Below are positions 52,637-62,213 of a DNA stretch of 64,000 nt, in pieces. The stretch spans positions 248,001 to 312,000 of the forward strand of contig CAWAMJ010000010.1 in the NCBI GenBank assembly GCA_963783085.1, read 5' to 3'. Each line of letters begins with the position of its first letter. Within the stretch, counting starts at the first letter, position 1. A program made the translations under genes and the position numbers. This DNA is from CAVYUC01 sp963783085 (GTDB taxonomy: Bacteria; Bacteroidota; Bacteroidia; Bacteroidales; Prolixibacteraceae). The notes below the pieces were generated by a model. It did not search any database, was not told the DNA's origin, and was given only the letters and a program-made list of their open reading frames with translations.

Positions 52637-54040
52637 ATGAAATATTTACTAATTATGGTTTTGCTGTTGTCCATTTCAGGTTTACATGCGCAGGAAGTAA
52701 AATGGGAAGGCAAATCAATCGATTTTTCACACGGAAAACTGAAGGTTTCCGATAATCACCGGTTTCTCGTCTTCGAAGACGGAACGCCATTTTTTTATCT
52801 GGGTGATACAGCCTGGGAACTGTTTCACCGGTTATCGAAAGAGGATGCTGAAAAATATTTGGAAAACCGCCGGGAGAAAGGTTTTACCGTGATTCAGGCG
52901 GTAATTCTGGCCGAACTCGACGGACTGAATACACCAAATATGGAAGGCGAAAAACCGCTGATCAACAACGATCCCACGAACATTAATGAAGCATTTTTCA
53001 AACATGTAGACTGGGTCATAAAAAAGGCAGAAGAAAAAGGCATGTTTGTCGGGCTGCTGCCAACCTGGGGCGATAAAGTGGATAAACGCTGGGGAGTGGG
53101 GCCTGTGATTTTCAATCCCGAAAATGCAGAAAAATATGGCGAAATTATTGGCAACCGGTACAAAGATTTTAAGAACATTATCTGGATAAACGGCGGCGAC
53201 CGGCCAGGTGGCGACGGTAATTTTCCGGTGTGGAACGCGCTCGCCCGCGGCATCAAAAAAGCGGATAAAAACCATTTGATGACGTTTCATCCGATGGGCG
53301 GAAACAGCTCCTCCCGCTGGTTCCATAACGAAGAATGGCTTGATTTCAACATGATGCAAACCGGGCATGGCGAGCGTTCATACGCTGCATACATAAAATT
53401 AATGATGCCGGATTACAATCTTGAACCGGTAAAACCGACATTCGATGGCGAACCTCGTTACGAGGATCATCCATACAACTGGCAACCTGAAATTTTAGGA
53501 TGGTTTAACGATGCCGATGTCCGGCAGGCAGCCTACTGGAACTTGTTTACAGGCGGTTTCGGACATACTTATGGTTGCCACGCCATCTGGCAAATGCTGG
53601 CTCCCGGCCGCGAGCCGGTTGGTTACGCCAGGAACTTTTGGTACGACGATATCGATTTACCCGGCGCCTGGGATATGATCCACGTTCGGAAACTGATGGA
53701 AAGCCGTCCGTTTACCGATCGTATTCCATTTCAGCAAATCATTAAAAATGAGTATTTCCCGGAAACCGATTACATTGTCGCCACCCGTGGAAAAGATTAC
53801 GTGATGGTGTACATCCCGACCGGTTGGGGCGCGCAACTCGATCTGAACCTTTGTGGCTGGCCAAATGCAAATGCCTGGTGGTACAACTGTCAAACAGGCG
53901 AAGCAGAAGATTTGGGTGAGGTTTCAACCGACCATGTTAAAGAATTTGCACCAAAAACCAGCGGTCGCGGGAACGACTGGGTGCTGGTATTCGATAATGC
54001 TGAAATGAATTTTCCAAAACCCGGTGAAAAGTTAAAATGA
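52637..54040 (+). CDS. DUF4038 (GH140-like) glycoside hydrolase
   Basis: With the ATG at 52637 the protein has 467 residues and a signal peptide (ISGLHAQ); an ATG at 52619 is also in frame. The TIM-barrel DUF4038 domain begins FEDGTPFFYLGDTAWELFHR and includes WINGGDRPGGDGNFPVWN. A C-terminal collagen-binding-like beta domain follows. GH140 members include an apiosidase that removes D-apiose from rhamnogalacturonan II. Here the substrate is inferred from family and neighbours. Its stop overlaps the next start by four bases (ATGA). Confidence 0.83.
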   Translation: MKYLLIMVLLLSISGLHAQEVKWEGKSIDFSHGKLKVSDNHRFLVFEDGTPFFYLGDTAWELFHRLSKEDAEKYLENRREKGFTVIQAVILAELDGLNTPNMEGEKPLINNDPTNINEAFFKHVDWVIKKAEEKGMFVGLLPTWGDKVDKRWGVGPVIFNPENAEKYGEIIGNRYKDFKNIIWINGGDRPGGDGNFPVWNALARGIKKADKNHLMTFHPMGGNSSSRWFHNEEWLDFNMMQTGHGERSYAAYIKLMMPDYNLEPVKPTFDGEPRYEDHPYNWQPEILGWFNDADVRQAAYWNLFTGGFGHTYGCHAIWQMLAPGREPVGYARNFWYDDIDLPGAWDMIHVRKLMESRPFTDRIPFQQIIKNEYFPETDYIVATRGKDYVMVYIPTGWGAQLDLNLCGWPNANAWWYNCQTGEAEDLGEVSTDHVKEFAPKTSGRGNDWVLVFDNAEMNFPKPGEKLK

Positions 54041-54849
54041 AAGCAGGAATCAGTTCATATACATTTACATGGGCGATTGGCGTTCCGGGAAAAGAACCCA
54101 AAACACCCGATGACTGTTTACCAACTCATTGAGAAAGCGGCTGAGTTTGAAGTGAAAGTGGTTCAAATTGCCGACAATCTTCCGCTGGATTCATTTGAAC
54201 AGACCGAGTTGCTGAAAATAAAAAATTACGCGGAGGATTTGAATGTTCAAATTGAAGTGGGCGCGCGGAAAATGACACCTGAAAACCTGGAGAAATATAT
54301 CGAACTGTCCGTGTTTTTTCGTTCACCGGTTTTGCGCTTCGTAATCGACGGCCCCGGTTTTAAACCCGGATTAAGCGAAATTCATTCGATAATAAAAAAT
54401 GCGGTTCCGGTACTTGAGGAGAACAATATCGTTTTGGCAATTGAAAACCACGACCGGTTTAAAGCAGCGGAATTTGCTGAAATGACAAAAAGAGCAAACA
54501 GTGAATTTGTGGGAATCTGCCTTGATTCGGTAAATTCGATGGGCGCAGGCGAAGGACTGGAAACCGTTATTGAATAATCTGGCGCCTTTCACTGTCAATC
54601 TGCACGTAAAAGAATTTTCCGTAAAACGGGTATTTCACTAATATGGGATTTATAATTGAAGGTTGTCCGCTGGGCGAAGGAATGCTGCCGCTGAAGGAGT
54701 TGGTTCAAAAAGTGCCGTCGCGTTGCGGGTCAGCAATTTTGGAACAATGGACACCGCCGGAAGAAACCATTGAAAAAACCATTGAAAAAGAAGCGCGCTG
54801 GGCGGAACAAAGTATCAGTTATTTAAAAAACATATTGGAAATAAAATGA
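54037..54849 (+). pseudogene. TIM-barrel sugar isomerase/decarboxylase-like protein, three frameshifts
   Basis: Read with three corrections, this is a protein of about 270 residues of the xylose-isomerase-like TIM-barrel type (KAGISSYTFTWAIGVPG, VVQIADNLPL, LAIENHDRF, VGICLDSVNS, then PFTVNLHVKEFSV and LEQWTPPEET). The frame breaks at the A run 54100-54103, at TAA 54575-54577 and at TAA 54639-54641. Each break is solved by removing one base (A, T, T). In this setting it may be the decarboxylase step of apiose catabolism (OiaC-like); this is an inference. The ATGA overlaps with both neighbours are intact. Confidence 0.8.
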
Positions 54850-56466
54850 AAAGACTTATTTACAGCATCGTTATCGTTTCAATTACAGGAAATCTGTTTG
54901 CCCAAACTCCGGTGTGGACAAAACACGAAATCAATTTTCAGTCGTCCAAAACCTATGATAATCCCATTTACGATGTAAAAGATTTCAAAGTCACCTTCAC
55001 TGCTCCTTCAGGAAGGGAAAGAACTGTCCGTGGCTTTTGGGACGGCGGCGCCGATTGGAAAGTTCGTTTCATGCCCGGTGAAGTGGGGGAATGGAGTTGG
55101 AAAACGGAATGTTCCGACAAGGATAATACCAGGCTGAATAATCAGTCGGGCACTTTCCTATGCGTAAAAAATGATGATAAAAACCTGCTTTATCAGAAAG
55201 GCGCCATTCAGCACGAACCCGGAAAATATTACCTGTCGTACAGCGACGGGACGCCTTTTTTGTGGCTGGCCTGCACCGCCTGGAATGGTGCGCTGAAATC
55301 GACAAAAGAAGATTGGGATTATTATCTCAATCAGCGAAAGGAAAATCATTACAATACCATTCAGCTGGTTACAACCGAGTGGCGCGGCTGCTGATGCTAA
55401 TGCAGAAGGCCTGACTGCAATCGAAGGTACCGGCAGGATTCGGATTCATCCTGAATTTTTCAAACGCATGGATGAGCGTATCGACGAAGTAAATGCCAAA
55501 GGATTACTCGTCTCACCCGTTATTTTATGGGCGCTGCCGTTCGGTCAGGGTCGTGAGTTGAGCCCCGGATACACGCTTCCGCTGGAAGAAGCAGTGCTGC
55601 TGGCTAAATACATTGTGGCGCGTTATCAGGGAAACCACGTGGTTTGGACCCTCGGTGGCGACGGGAAATATTACGGCGACCAGGAACTGAAATGGAAGGA
55701 AATCGGCCGGCAGGTTTTTAACGGTACCGACCATGCCCCGGTTACATTGCACCCGCATGGTCGCTCATTTGTTGGCGATTTATATGCGCAGGAGGATTGG
55801 TATTCGGTAATGGGATATCAGTCGTCGCACAGCAATCATGAAGGTACCGTCAACTGGATAAACAAAGGTCCGATGGCAGAAATGTGGAGCAAACTAAAGC
55901 CGATGCCATACATCAACATGGAACCGAATTACGAAGAAATAGGGTTTCGGATTACAGCAAAAGATGTGCGAAATGCAAGTTACTGGAGCATATTTGCGAC
56001 TCCGGTTGCCGGGGTGACGTACGGCGCCAACGGAATCTGGCCCTGGCTGGCGGAAGGCGAGCGGATTTTGAACCACAACGACAAAGGCGGTGTAACCGGC
56101 TGGCGAAAAAGCATTGAATTTCCGGGAAGCATTCAAATGGGTTATCTGGCTGAATTTATGAATCAGTTTGACTGGTGGAACCTGTATCCGGCAAATGAAA
56201 TTCTGGCTGAACAGCCGGGCGAAGAAAACTTCAATCACTGGATTTCGGTGGTAAAGTCACCTGGCGATGAAACAATCATTGCTTATATTCCGAATAAAGC
56301 CGAAGTGAAGTTGTTTAATCCGGAAAGTTATGAATATTCGGCACAATGGTTTAATCCGGTTAACAATGAATATTCAGAAGCAAAAATCGTACGGGGCGAT
56401 CATACAATTTCATTTAAACAGGATTTTGAAAATGACATGGTGATTGTTTTGAAGAAAAAACATTAA
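54846..56466 (+). pseudogene. DUF5060-DUF4038 glycoside hydrolase, frameshifted
   Basis: From the ATG at 54846 a signal peptide (GNLFAQ) is followed by a DUF5060 beta domain (GFWDGGADWKVRFMPGEVGEWSW) and the start of DUF4038 (SDGTPFLWLACTAW). A TGA at 55392-55394 ends the frame after TEWRGC. Dropping one G at 55386-55387 restores AADANAEG and the rest of the barrel to 56466. Intact it would be about 539 residues and GH140-like. Its role would be to remove a side-chain sugar outside the cell. Confidence 0.82.
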
Positions 56467-56600
56467 CAAAATATTTCTGGATTAAGAAGTTGACTGTAAA
56501 ATTAATAAATTGAAAGCGACGTCACCAGATGAAAGTTATTGGGCGCTAAACAAAGCTGCATTAATTATTGGAATATAAAAATTAAACGAAATTTATTCGA

Positions 56601-58022
56601 ATGAAAAAACTGATTTTCTTATTTTCATTGCTTTTAATCCTAAATCACCTTTCAGCCGAAATTATCGATCTGCAGCCAATTGTCCAGCTGAAAATTGCTG
56701 AAAAAATCGGACAGTTCCGCTCGGTTCCGGTAAAAATGGACGGTAAAAACGCCATCTGTGGAATGTATTCTGAAGACGCCGAAATTGATCCTTACATCGG
56801 CATGTTTTTTTTTCCGAAACACACATTGAAACTTATTCTTTTTGATGAAACCGGCAATATTTTTTGGAAACGGGATTTGGGCGAAGGTGTTGTTCCCGGT
56901 GTTTGGTTCAGCCCGGTTTATGCAATGGATCTGGACAAAGACGGAAACGATGAAATCTGGATTGTCAATAATCGGGATCCGCAACACCCGATGGATTTCA
57001 GAGAATATGTGCTTGAAAAAATAGATCCGAATACCGGTCAAATGATTGGGCAGTGGAAATGGAAAGAACCGGTTACGCCACAAAGCATGTCGCATTTGTA
57101 CCGCCATTTTATTTATGGCGGATATGTTAAAGGAGAGCCGGTGCTGATTACCGCGCAGGGAACTTACGGACCCATGGCTTTGCAGGCATGGAACAGCGAC
57201 ATGAGTAAACGCTGGGAAATTGAAATCCCGGGTGATGCCAAAGGGTGCATTGGCAGCCATGTTACGCCGGTGGTCGACATCAATAACGATGGTGTGGACG
57301 AAATTCTCTGGGGCGAGCGCTGCATCGAAATAGACTCGGGGAAACAACTTTTTTGTGCCGATGAAGATTCGTGGGAGGGCCATTCCGACATCATCCAGCC
57401 GGTTTTGGACTGGAACAATAACCGCTGGTACTTTTTCACCTGCCGCGAAAGTTTTACAAACCAGTCGCCGCGGCTGGTGTTTTTCGACGATAAAGGAAAC
57501 CGGGTGTGGAAAGATTTGGACGCCGGGCACATGGACACCGGCTGGGCTGCGCGTCTTGGAAAAAAAGGTAATCCGGTGGTTCTGGGTGTGAAAGTGGGAG
57601 AGAAAATCCGAACCGCAGAAGGCGAGCGGAGAACGGGTATAGTTGAATATACTTATCTGGCTTTTTCCGGAGAGAAGACCGATCTTGGTTTCAGTGCTTA
57701 CACCACAATTCCTGTCGATTTAAACGGCGATGGCATTCATGAACTGGTGAAGGGATATTTTGAGGGTGACGGAACAGTAATCGATAACGCCGGAAATGTT
57801 ATTGGAAATGTTGGCGGGCTCACTGCCATGGCTTCAAAATTCACCAGTCTGCCCGGCGAACAGATTTTGTCTTATTCGAAAAATGGTAAAATCACCATTT
57901 GGGCCGACAAAAATGCAAAGGATTCCGATGCCGCGAAACGGAGATACAATCACCCGTATTACAAAATCAACCAATACCAAACGGGAAACGGCTATAATTT
58001 ATTTATTCTTGGTGGACTTTAA
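56601..58022 (+). CDS. Rhamnogalacturonan-lyase-like beta-propeller protein
   Basis: The 473-residue protein has a signal peptide (NHLSAE). Repeated calcium-binding-like turns follow: DLDKDGNDEIWI (about 111-122), DINNDGVDEILWGERC and DLNGDGIHELVKGY near the C terminus. This pattern resembles the eight-bladed propeller of PL11 rhamnogalacturonan lyases and FG-GAP proteins. It would act on or bind a pectic polymer outside the cytoplasm. PL11 catalytic residues cannot be confirmed by eye. It fits a locus acting on pectin side chains. Confidence 0.62.
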   Translation: MKKLIFLFSLLLILNHLSAEIIDLQPIVQLKIAEKIGQFRSVPVKMDGKNAICGMYSEDAEIDPYIGMFFFPKHTLKLILFDETGNIFWKRDLGEGVVPGVWFSPVYAMDLDKDGNDEIWIVNNRDPQHPMDFREYVLEKIDPNTGQMIGQWKWKEPVTPQSMSHLYRHFIYGGYVKGEPVLITAQGTYGPMALQAWNSDMSKRWEIEIPGDAKGCIGSHVTPVVDINNDGVDEILWGERCIEIDSGKQLFCADEDSWEGHSDIIQPVLDWNNNRWYFFTCRESFTNQSPRLVFFDDKGNRVWKDLDAGHMDTGWAARLGKKGNPVVLGVKVGEKIRTAEGERRTGIVEYTYLAFSGEKTDLGFSAYTTIPVDLNGDGIHELVKGYFEGDGTVIDNAGNVIGNVGGLTAMASKFTSLPGEQILSYSKNGKITIWADKNAKDSDAAKRRYNHPYYKINQYQTGNGYNLFILGGL

Positions 58023-58129
58023 GGGTTTCGTCAAAATGACCGTCCCAAAAAACCGGCGAAAATAAATATGTAAAAGTTGATTTTTATACACTGAAAAGTA
58101 CAATCCGGATTGAAAAATTAAAATACAAT

Positions 58130-58957
58130 ATGATGAAAATAACATTAATAGGAGCAGGCGGTAAAATGGGCTGCCGCCTCACGCGAAACCTGAAGGATTC
58201 AGGATACGAAATGAGTTATGTGGAAATCAGCGAAACCGGCAGAACAAACCTGAAGGAATTAGGCGTGGAAAAAATTTCGACAAACGAAGTTGTTCCCCGT
58301 TCTGATGTTGTAATTCTTGCTGTTCCCGACGTGGCGCTGGGCAAAGTTTCAGAACATATTGTCCCAAAAATGAAAGCCGGTTCCATGGTTGTTTTTCTCG
58401 ATCCGGCGGTGGCCATGGCCGGAAAATTACATCAGCGCAATGATATTTCTTATTTCATTTCGCATCCGGCTCACCCATCGGTTTTTAACTGGGAATCGAC
58501 GCCGGAAGCGCAAAAAGATTTTTTTGGCGGAACACTGGCCAAACAGGTGATTGTTTGCACCTTGCTAAAAGGGCCGGAAGAGGATTACGAAAAAGGCGAA
58601 AAACTGGCAAAAACCATGTATGCACCCGTGAAAAAATCATACCGGATTACCGTTGAACAAATGGCGCTGCTCGAACCGGCGCTGGTGGAAACCCTGTCGG
58701 CAACCTGCCTGGCAATTGTAAAAGAGGGAATGGACGAAGTAATTAAACGGGGCGTTCCGGCAGAAGCGGCACGTGAATTTTTGCTTGGGCATTTAAATAT
58801 TCAGCTTGCTGTAATTTTTCAGGAAATTCCGGGCGCTGTCTTTTCGGATGCCGCAAACAAAGCGTTGGAACGTGGCCGGAAAATTTTGTTCAAAGACAAC
58901 TGGAAACAGATTTTCGAACCGGATAATGTTCTGGAACAGGTGAAAGACATCACATGA
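58130..58957 (+). CDS. 6-phosphogluconate dehydrogenase-like protein, possible apionate oxidoisomerase
   Basis: This 275-residue protein has an N-terminal NAD-binding loop GAGGKMG (8-14) and a C-terminal phosphogluconate-dehydrogenase-like helical domain. Conserved blocks ISHPAHPSVFNWE, FFGGTLAKQVIVCTLLKGPEEDY and MYAPVKKSYR resemble D-apionate oxidoisomerase (ApnO), which converts D-apionate to 3-oxo-isoapionate. The match is by recall and is not tested. It lies between the propeller and a Gfo/Idh/MocA gene, which would supply the upstream oxidation. A second ATG at 58133 is equally good. Confidence 0.62.
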   Translation: MMKITLIGAGGKMGCRLTRNLKDSGYEMSYVEISETGRTNLKELGVEKISTNEVVPRSDVVILAVPDVALGKVSEHIVPKMKAGSMVVFLDPAVAMAGKLHQRNDISYFISHPAHPSVFNWESTPEAQKDFFGGTLAKQVIVCTLLKGPEEDYEKGEKLAKTMYAPVKKSYRITVEQMALLEPALVETLSATCLAIVKEGMDEVIKRGVPAEAAREFLLGHLNIQLAVIFQEIPGAVFSDAANKALERGRKILFKDNWKQIFEPDNVLEQVKDIT

Positions 58958-58959
58958 CA

Positions 58960-59006
58960 GTTCAGAGTTCAAAGTTCAGAGTTCGAGTTCGGTTTCGAGT
59001 TCGAAG
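58960..59006. repeat. Heptamer/hexamer repeat, GTTC-rich
   Basis: Units GTTCAGA, GTTCAAA, GTTCAGA, GTTCGA, GTTCGG, TTTCGA and GTTCGAA follow one another right after the stop of the preceding gene. It is the same general class as the period-7 repeat at 346-376, with a different unit. Confidence 0.65.
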
Positions 59007-59115
59007 TGTAAAGGTCAGTGTTTTCGTCTGTTGTTGCAGGCAGGGAAGACGAATCCAACTGTTCCGGGAATAATAATACTGATTTTAACGGTTGACAATT
59101 AAAATTGTCCTGATA

Positions 59116-59142
59116 CTAAAAGTCTAATATCTAAAAGTCTAA
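59116..59142. repeat. Direct repeat before the oxidoreductase gene
   Basis: CTAAAAGTCTAA occurs twice (59116-59127 and 59131-59142) with three bases between. It lies just before the ATG at 59149. It may be a simple intergenic repeat or part of the upstream control region. Confidence 0.45.
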
Positions 59143-59148
59143 AAAATA

Positions 59149-60171
59149 ATGAAAAAATTTGCAATATTCGGATGTGGTTTCTGGAGCCAGTTTCAGTTGG
59201 GCGCGTGGAAAGAACTGGAAGGCGCAGAATGTATTGCGCTGTACAACCGCACAAAACCGAAAGCCGAAAATTTGGCAAAACGTTTTGGCGTACCAAAGGT
59301 CTACGACGATCCGGAGGAATTGCTAAAAAACGAAGAACTTGATTTTATCGATATTATTACCGATGTGGACACCCATGAAAAATTTACGCTGCTCGGAGCC
59401 AGATACGGCAAAGATGTGATTTGCCAGAAACCGCTGGCGCCGTCATACGAAGCGGCAAAACGAATGATGCAGGCCACGGGAGATGCCGGAGTCCGTTTTT
59501 ACGTTCACGAAAATTACCGCTGGCAGCCGCAATTCCGGCGGGTGAAGGAAATTCTCGATTCCGGGGTAATCGGAAAACCATTTCGGTGCGAAACTGCTTT
59601 TATAACCGCTTTTCCGGTTTTTGAGACGCAGCCGTTTCTGGCCGAACTTGAACATTTTGCACTTACCGATCAGGGATCGCACCAGTTCGATGTGCTTCGG
59701 TTTTTGTTTGGCGAAGCAAACTCCATTTATTGCGAAAAACAAACCGTTAACCCGGACATCAAAGGTGAAGACGTTGCCACTTCGGTTTTAAAAATGAAAA
59801 ACGGAGTGGTTTGTATTCAGAAAATTTCGTTCAGCTCGCCGCTGGAAAAAGAGATTTTTCCGCAGACAACTTTATTGATTGAAGGCGACAAAGGCAGCAT
59901 CCGTCTCGACGCGGAATTTGAAATCAGTACAACCATAGGAACGGAAACTACAAAAGAAGTGGTTGAAATGCGCGGCTATCCATGGCAAACCGACCGCCTG
60001 AAACCGGAACCGCCCAGCATCGTCGGCATCAACAAAAACATCCTCGACGACATGCTCGGAAAAGGGAAAGCCGAAAACACTGTAGCCGATAATTTCGAAA
60101 CTGTAAAACTTGTTTGGGCAGCTTACGAATCGGCAAATTCAGGAAAAGTTATCCACTTAAAAGATTTCTGA
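59149..60171 (+). CDS. Gfo/Idh/MocA family oxidoreductase, possible D-apiose dehydrogenase
   Basis: The 340-residue protein has an NAD-binding start (FAIFGCGFWSQFQLGAW, about residues 4-20) and the catalytic Lys in CQKPLAPSY (about 94, in place of EKP). HENYRWQPQFRRV and DQGSHQFDVLRFLFGE follow, typical of sugar dehydrogenases of the Gfo/Idh/MocA family. Characterised D-apiose dehydrogenases belong to this family, and its place next to the ApnO-like gene supports that role; the substrate is inferred. It converges with the next gene, with four bases between them. Confidence 0.78.
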   Translation: MKKFAIFGCGFWSQFQLGAWKELEGAECIALYNRTKPKAENLAKRFGVPKVYDDPEELLKNEELDFIDIITDVDTHEKFTLLGARYGKDVICQKPLAPSYEAAKRMMQATGDAGVRFYVHENYRWQPQFRRVKEILDSGVIGKPFRCETAFITAFPVFETQPFLAELEHFALTDQGSHQFDVLRFLFGEANSIYCEKQTVNPDIKGEDVATSVLKMKNGVVCIQKISFSSPLEKEIFPQTTLLIEGDKGSIRLDAEFEISTTIGTETTKEVVEMRGYPWQTDRLKPEPPSIVGINKNILDDMLGKGKAENTVADNFETVKLVWAAYESANSGKVIHLKDF

Positions 60172-60175
60172 TTTC

Positions 60176-62005
60176 TTACTTTTCCGGCCCTTCATAAATT
60201 AATTTCAATCCCCGGTCTTCACCATCCGGAAGTTCGGGTAAATAAATAGTACCTATTTTATTGGCCACAACTTTTCCATTGCCTACGCTGCTCCAGGTGC
60301 CGTTTCGTGGATTGAACCACATGGCGCTGTATATACTGTTCAATTTTGCACCCCGGATTTGCGATTTCGGGCAGCCCCTTTCAAAATAAGCAAGAAATAT
60401 TTCTTTGTCGGAAGTGCGGGCGCAGTATGCCCAGCCTTCGTAACTAAGGATTTGTTGCGTTTTATTTGGCGAAACCAAATCAGCCAGGGGCTGCAGCTCC
60501 TGGTAGCGTTCGCCGATGGAAAATGCAAAGGTTTTCAGGAATTGCATCTGTGCTCCGGAGCCCCATTGAAAAGCATCCCACATGTGAGTTGGAGCAGACG
60601 GTTCAATGTCGGCGCCCCAAATGCCTTCTGCACCGTAAACATGACCTGCCAGTCCGCCCGAAAGAAAACTGCCGTACATGGAAGAGCGAACATAGGCATT
60701 ATCCAGCTCAGTGCCACCTTCTGCTCCGTAGGCATAATCCACCGAACGGGCATCTTTGTAACCTGCGTAATAGGGCTCGCCGTTGAGCGCCGGTTTTGGA
60801 TTTTCGCTGTAATAAATCTCGGTGAGGTACCAGTAATTGTTGTGCTCGCGCATATTGCCAACCTGGTGCAGCGTGACCCATGAATCCTCACCCCAGTTTT
60901 CGAGGGTGGACGGGTTGGAATTGGAAGAGAGCAAAGTCCCGTATGGCAGCGGGTCATATTTTTCCTTTCGTTTTTCTATGGCTTCAATATAATCATCCGG
61001 GCTTACCGTTTGCGAAATAATATCGAGATGAACAGGGCTCAAAACCACATTGTTTGCCTGGTAGCGCGAAAAGATATACTGCATATAGCGAACGTAAGAA
61101 TCGGGCCATCCGTAATATTTATACCAGGGAAGGCTGGCATCGCGCCGCGAGGCTTCGATAAAAGGCACGAAACCGTTGGCATTGAGGTAGTCAATTTTCC
61201 GGTCGAGGTATTTAAAATATTCCGGATTTATATGATCCATATCGGGAAAATAATTCTCATAACCCGGCACTTTCCCCGGAAAGAAAAAGGGGCGTCCGCC
61301 TTCATTATCCATATTTTTTGCACTGCCGGTGCCAAACTCGAGCCACGCCGAGCGAATAGTTGTTTTGGCCGAATCATCCATGGTTAAATGCCACGATTTA
61401 TCGTCCGTCTTCCAGTTCGGAAATGCAGCGATTACATTCACCCAGTTATATCCTTGTTCTTTCCGGTAACGAACGTAATCTTTAAACCCGGCATCGGGCC
61501 CGATGGGGCGTTTCCTGTCATCATCGTACCAGCGGAATCGATTCGTTCCCAGTGAATACCAGGTGTCACCGATTGCAAAATAGGGTGTGCCGTCGGCAAA
61601 TTGCAGCGCATGATTATTTGGTGTTGCACGCAAAAAACCGCGACGCACCGGATTTTCTTTTTTTTCTGCTTCCGTCCATTCCGTTGCGGTAAAAGAACCG
61701 GTTTTACCCGATAGTCCCGGATCGGCAGGATCTGAGCCGCTTTTCCATGTCCAGACACCTGGATTTGTGGCTACCAGACGCACATTGAAAGTTTGCCCGC
61801 CATCCCAGAATCCGTAAATGCGCTTGTTGAAGCCCGGACCTGCCAGATCCACCCAAACAGTTACATCGGTATAAGCATTTTGATATGTGTTTTCAGCCTC
61901 AAAGGTAAGTTGCTTTTTCTCCCATACATGAACATTTTCCTGGGCAGAAAGTATGGAAACACCTGTAAAAATTAATACAAATAAGAATGCAGAAAGAAAT
62001 TTCAT
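60176..62005 (-). CDS. DUF5060-DUF4038 glycoside hydrolase (GH140-like)
   Basis: I take the ATG at 62005, which gives 609 residues with a signal peptide (VSILSAQE); the GTG at 62098 adds unrelated sequence. DUF5060 (GFWDGGQTFNVRL), a long DUF4038 TIM barrel (FADGTPYFAIGDTWYSLG) and a C-terminal beta domain (SYEGWAYCARTSDKEIFLAY) are visible. It is on the opposite strand from the other two hydrolases and is intact. It would remove a sugar from a pectic side chain. The exact linkage is not known. Confidence 0.84.
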   Translation of the reverse strand: MKFLSAFLFVLIFTGVSILSAQENVHVWEKKQLTFEAENTYQNAYTDVTVWVDLAGPGFNKRIYGFWDGGQTFNVRLVATNPGVWTWKSGSDPADPGLSGKTGSFTATEWTEAEKKENPVRRGFLRATPNNHALQFADGTPYFAIGDTWYSLGTNRFRWYDDDRKRPIGPDAGFKDYVRYRKEQGYNWVNVIAAFPNWKTDDKSWHLTMDDSAKTTIRSAWLEFGTGSAKNMDNEGGRPFFFPGKVPGYENYFPDMDHINPEYFKYLDRKIDYLNANGFVPFIEASRRDASLPWYKYYGWPDSYVRYMQYIFSRYQANNVVLSPVHLDIISQTVSPDDYIEAIEKRKEKYDPLPYGTLLSSNSNPSTLENWGEDSWVTLHQVGNMREHNNYWYLTEIYYSENPKPALNGEPYYAGYKDARSVDYAYGAEGGTELDNAYVRSSMYGSFLSGGLAGHVYGAEGIWGADIEPSAPTHMWDAFQWGSGAQMQFLKTFAFSIGERYQELQPLADLVSPNKTQQILSYEGWAYCARTSDKEIFLAYFERGCPKSQIRGAKLNSIYSAMWFNPRNGTWSSVGNGKVVANKIGTIYLPELPDGEDRGLKLIYEGPEK

Positions 62006-62213
62006 AGGTTGATATTTTTTGATTTTAAGTTTGCGTAAAACAGAACTTATGTGAACCTTACTTCCAGCTCGTTCTAAAAGCTGATTTTTGGCTTGCACTT
62101 ATTTTAGCCCCAAACTTAAGTTTTTATTTAATTTTCCCGGTAATTCCCCTGAAGAAATTGCCGTTTCAAAAATGATTACCACGCGGACGCAAATGCAGAA
62201 TTGCCAATTCCCC

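Noticed and set aside
54570..54645. Programmed +1 frameshifting at the two TAA sites in the TIM-barrel gene
   Set aside because: Neither site has a slippery codon pair like that of prfB, and three independent shifts in one gene would give very little product; damage or sequence error is simpler.
56652..57530. 292-residue minus-strand frame inside the propeller gene
   Set aside because: It is a shadow of the propeller gene on the other strand, with no signal, domain or promoter of its own.
62198..62210. 13-base palindrome GAATTGCCAATTC as a terminator
   Set aside because: It follows the stop of the SDR gene but has no T run on the minus strand, and the stem is short.
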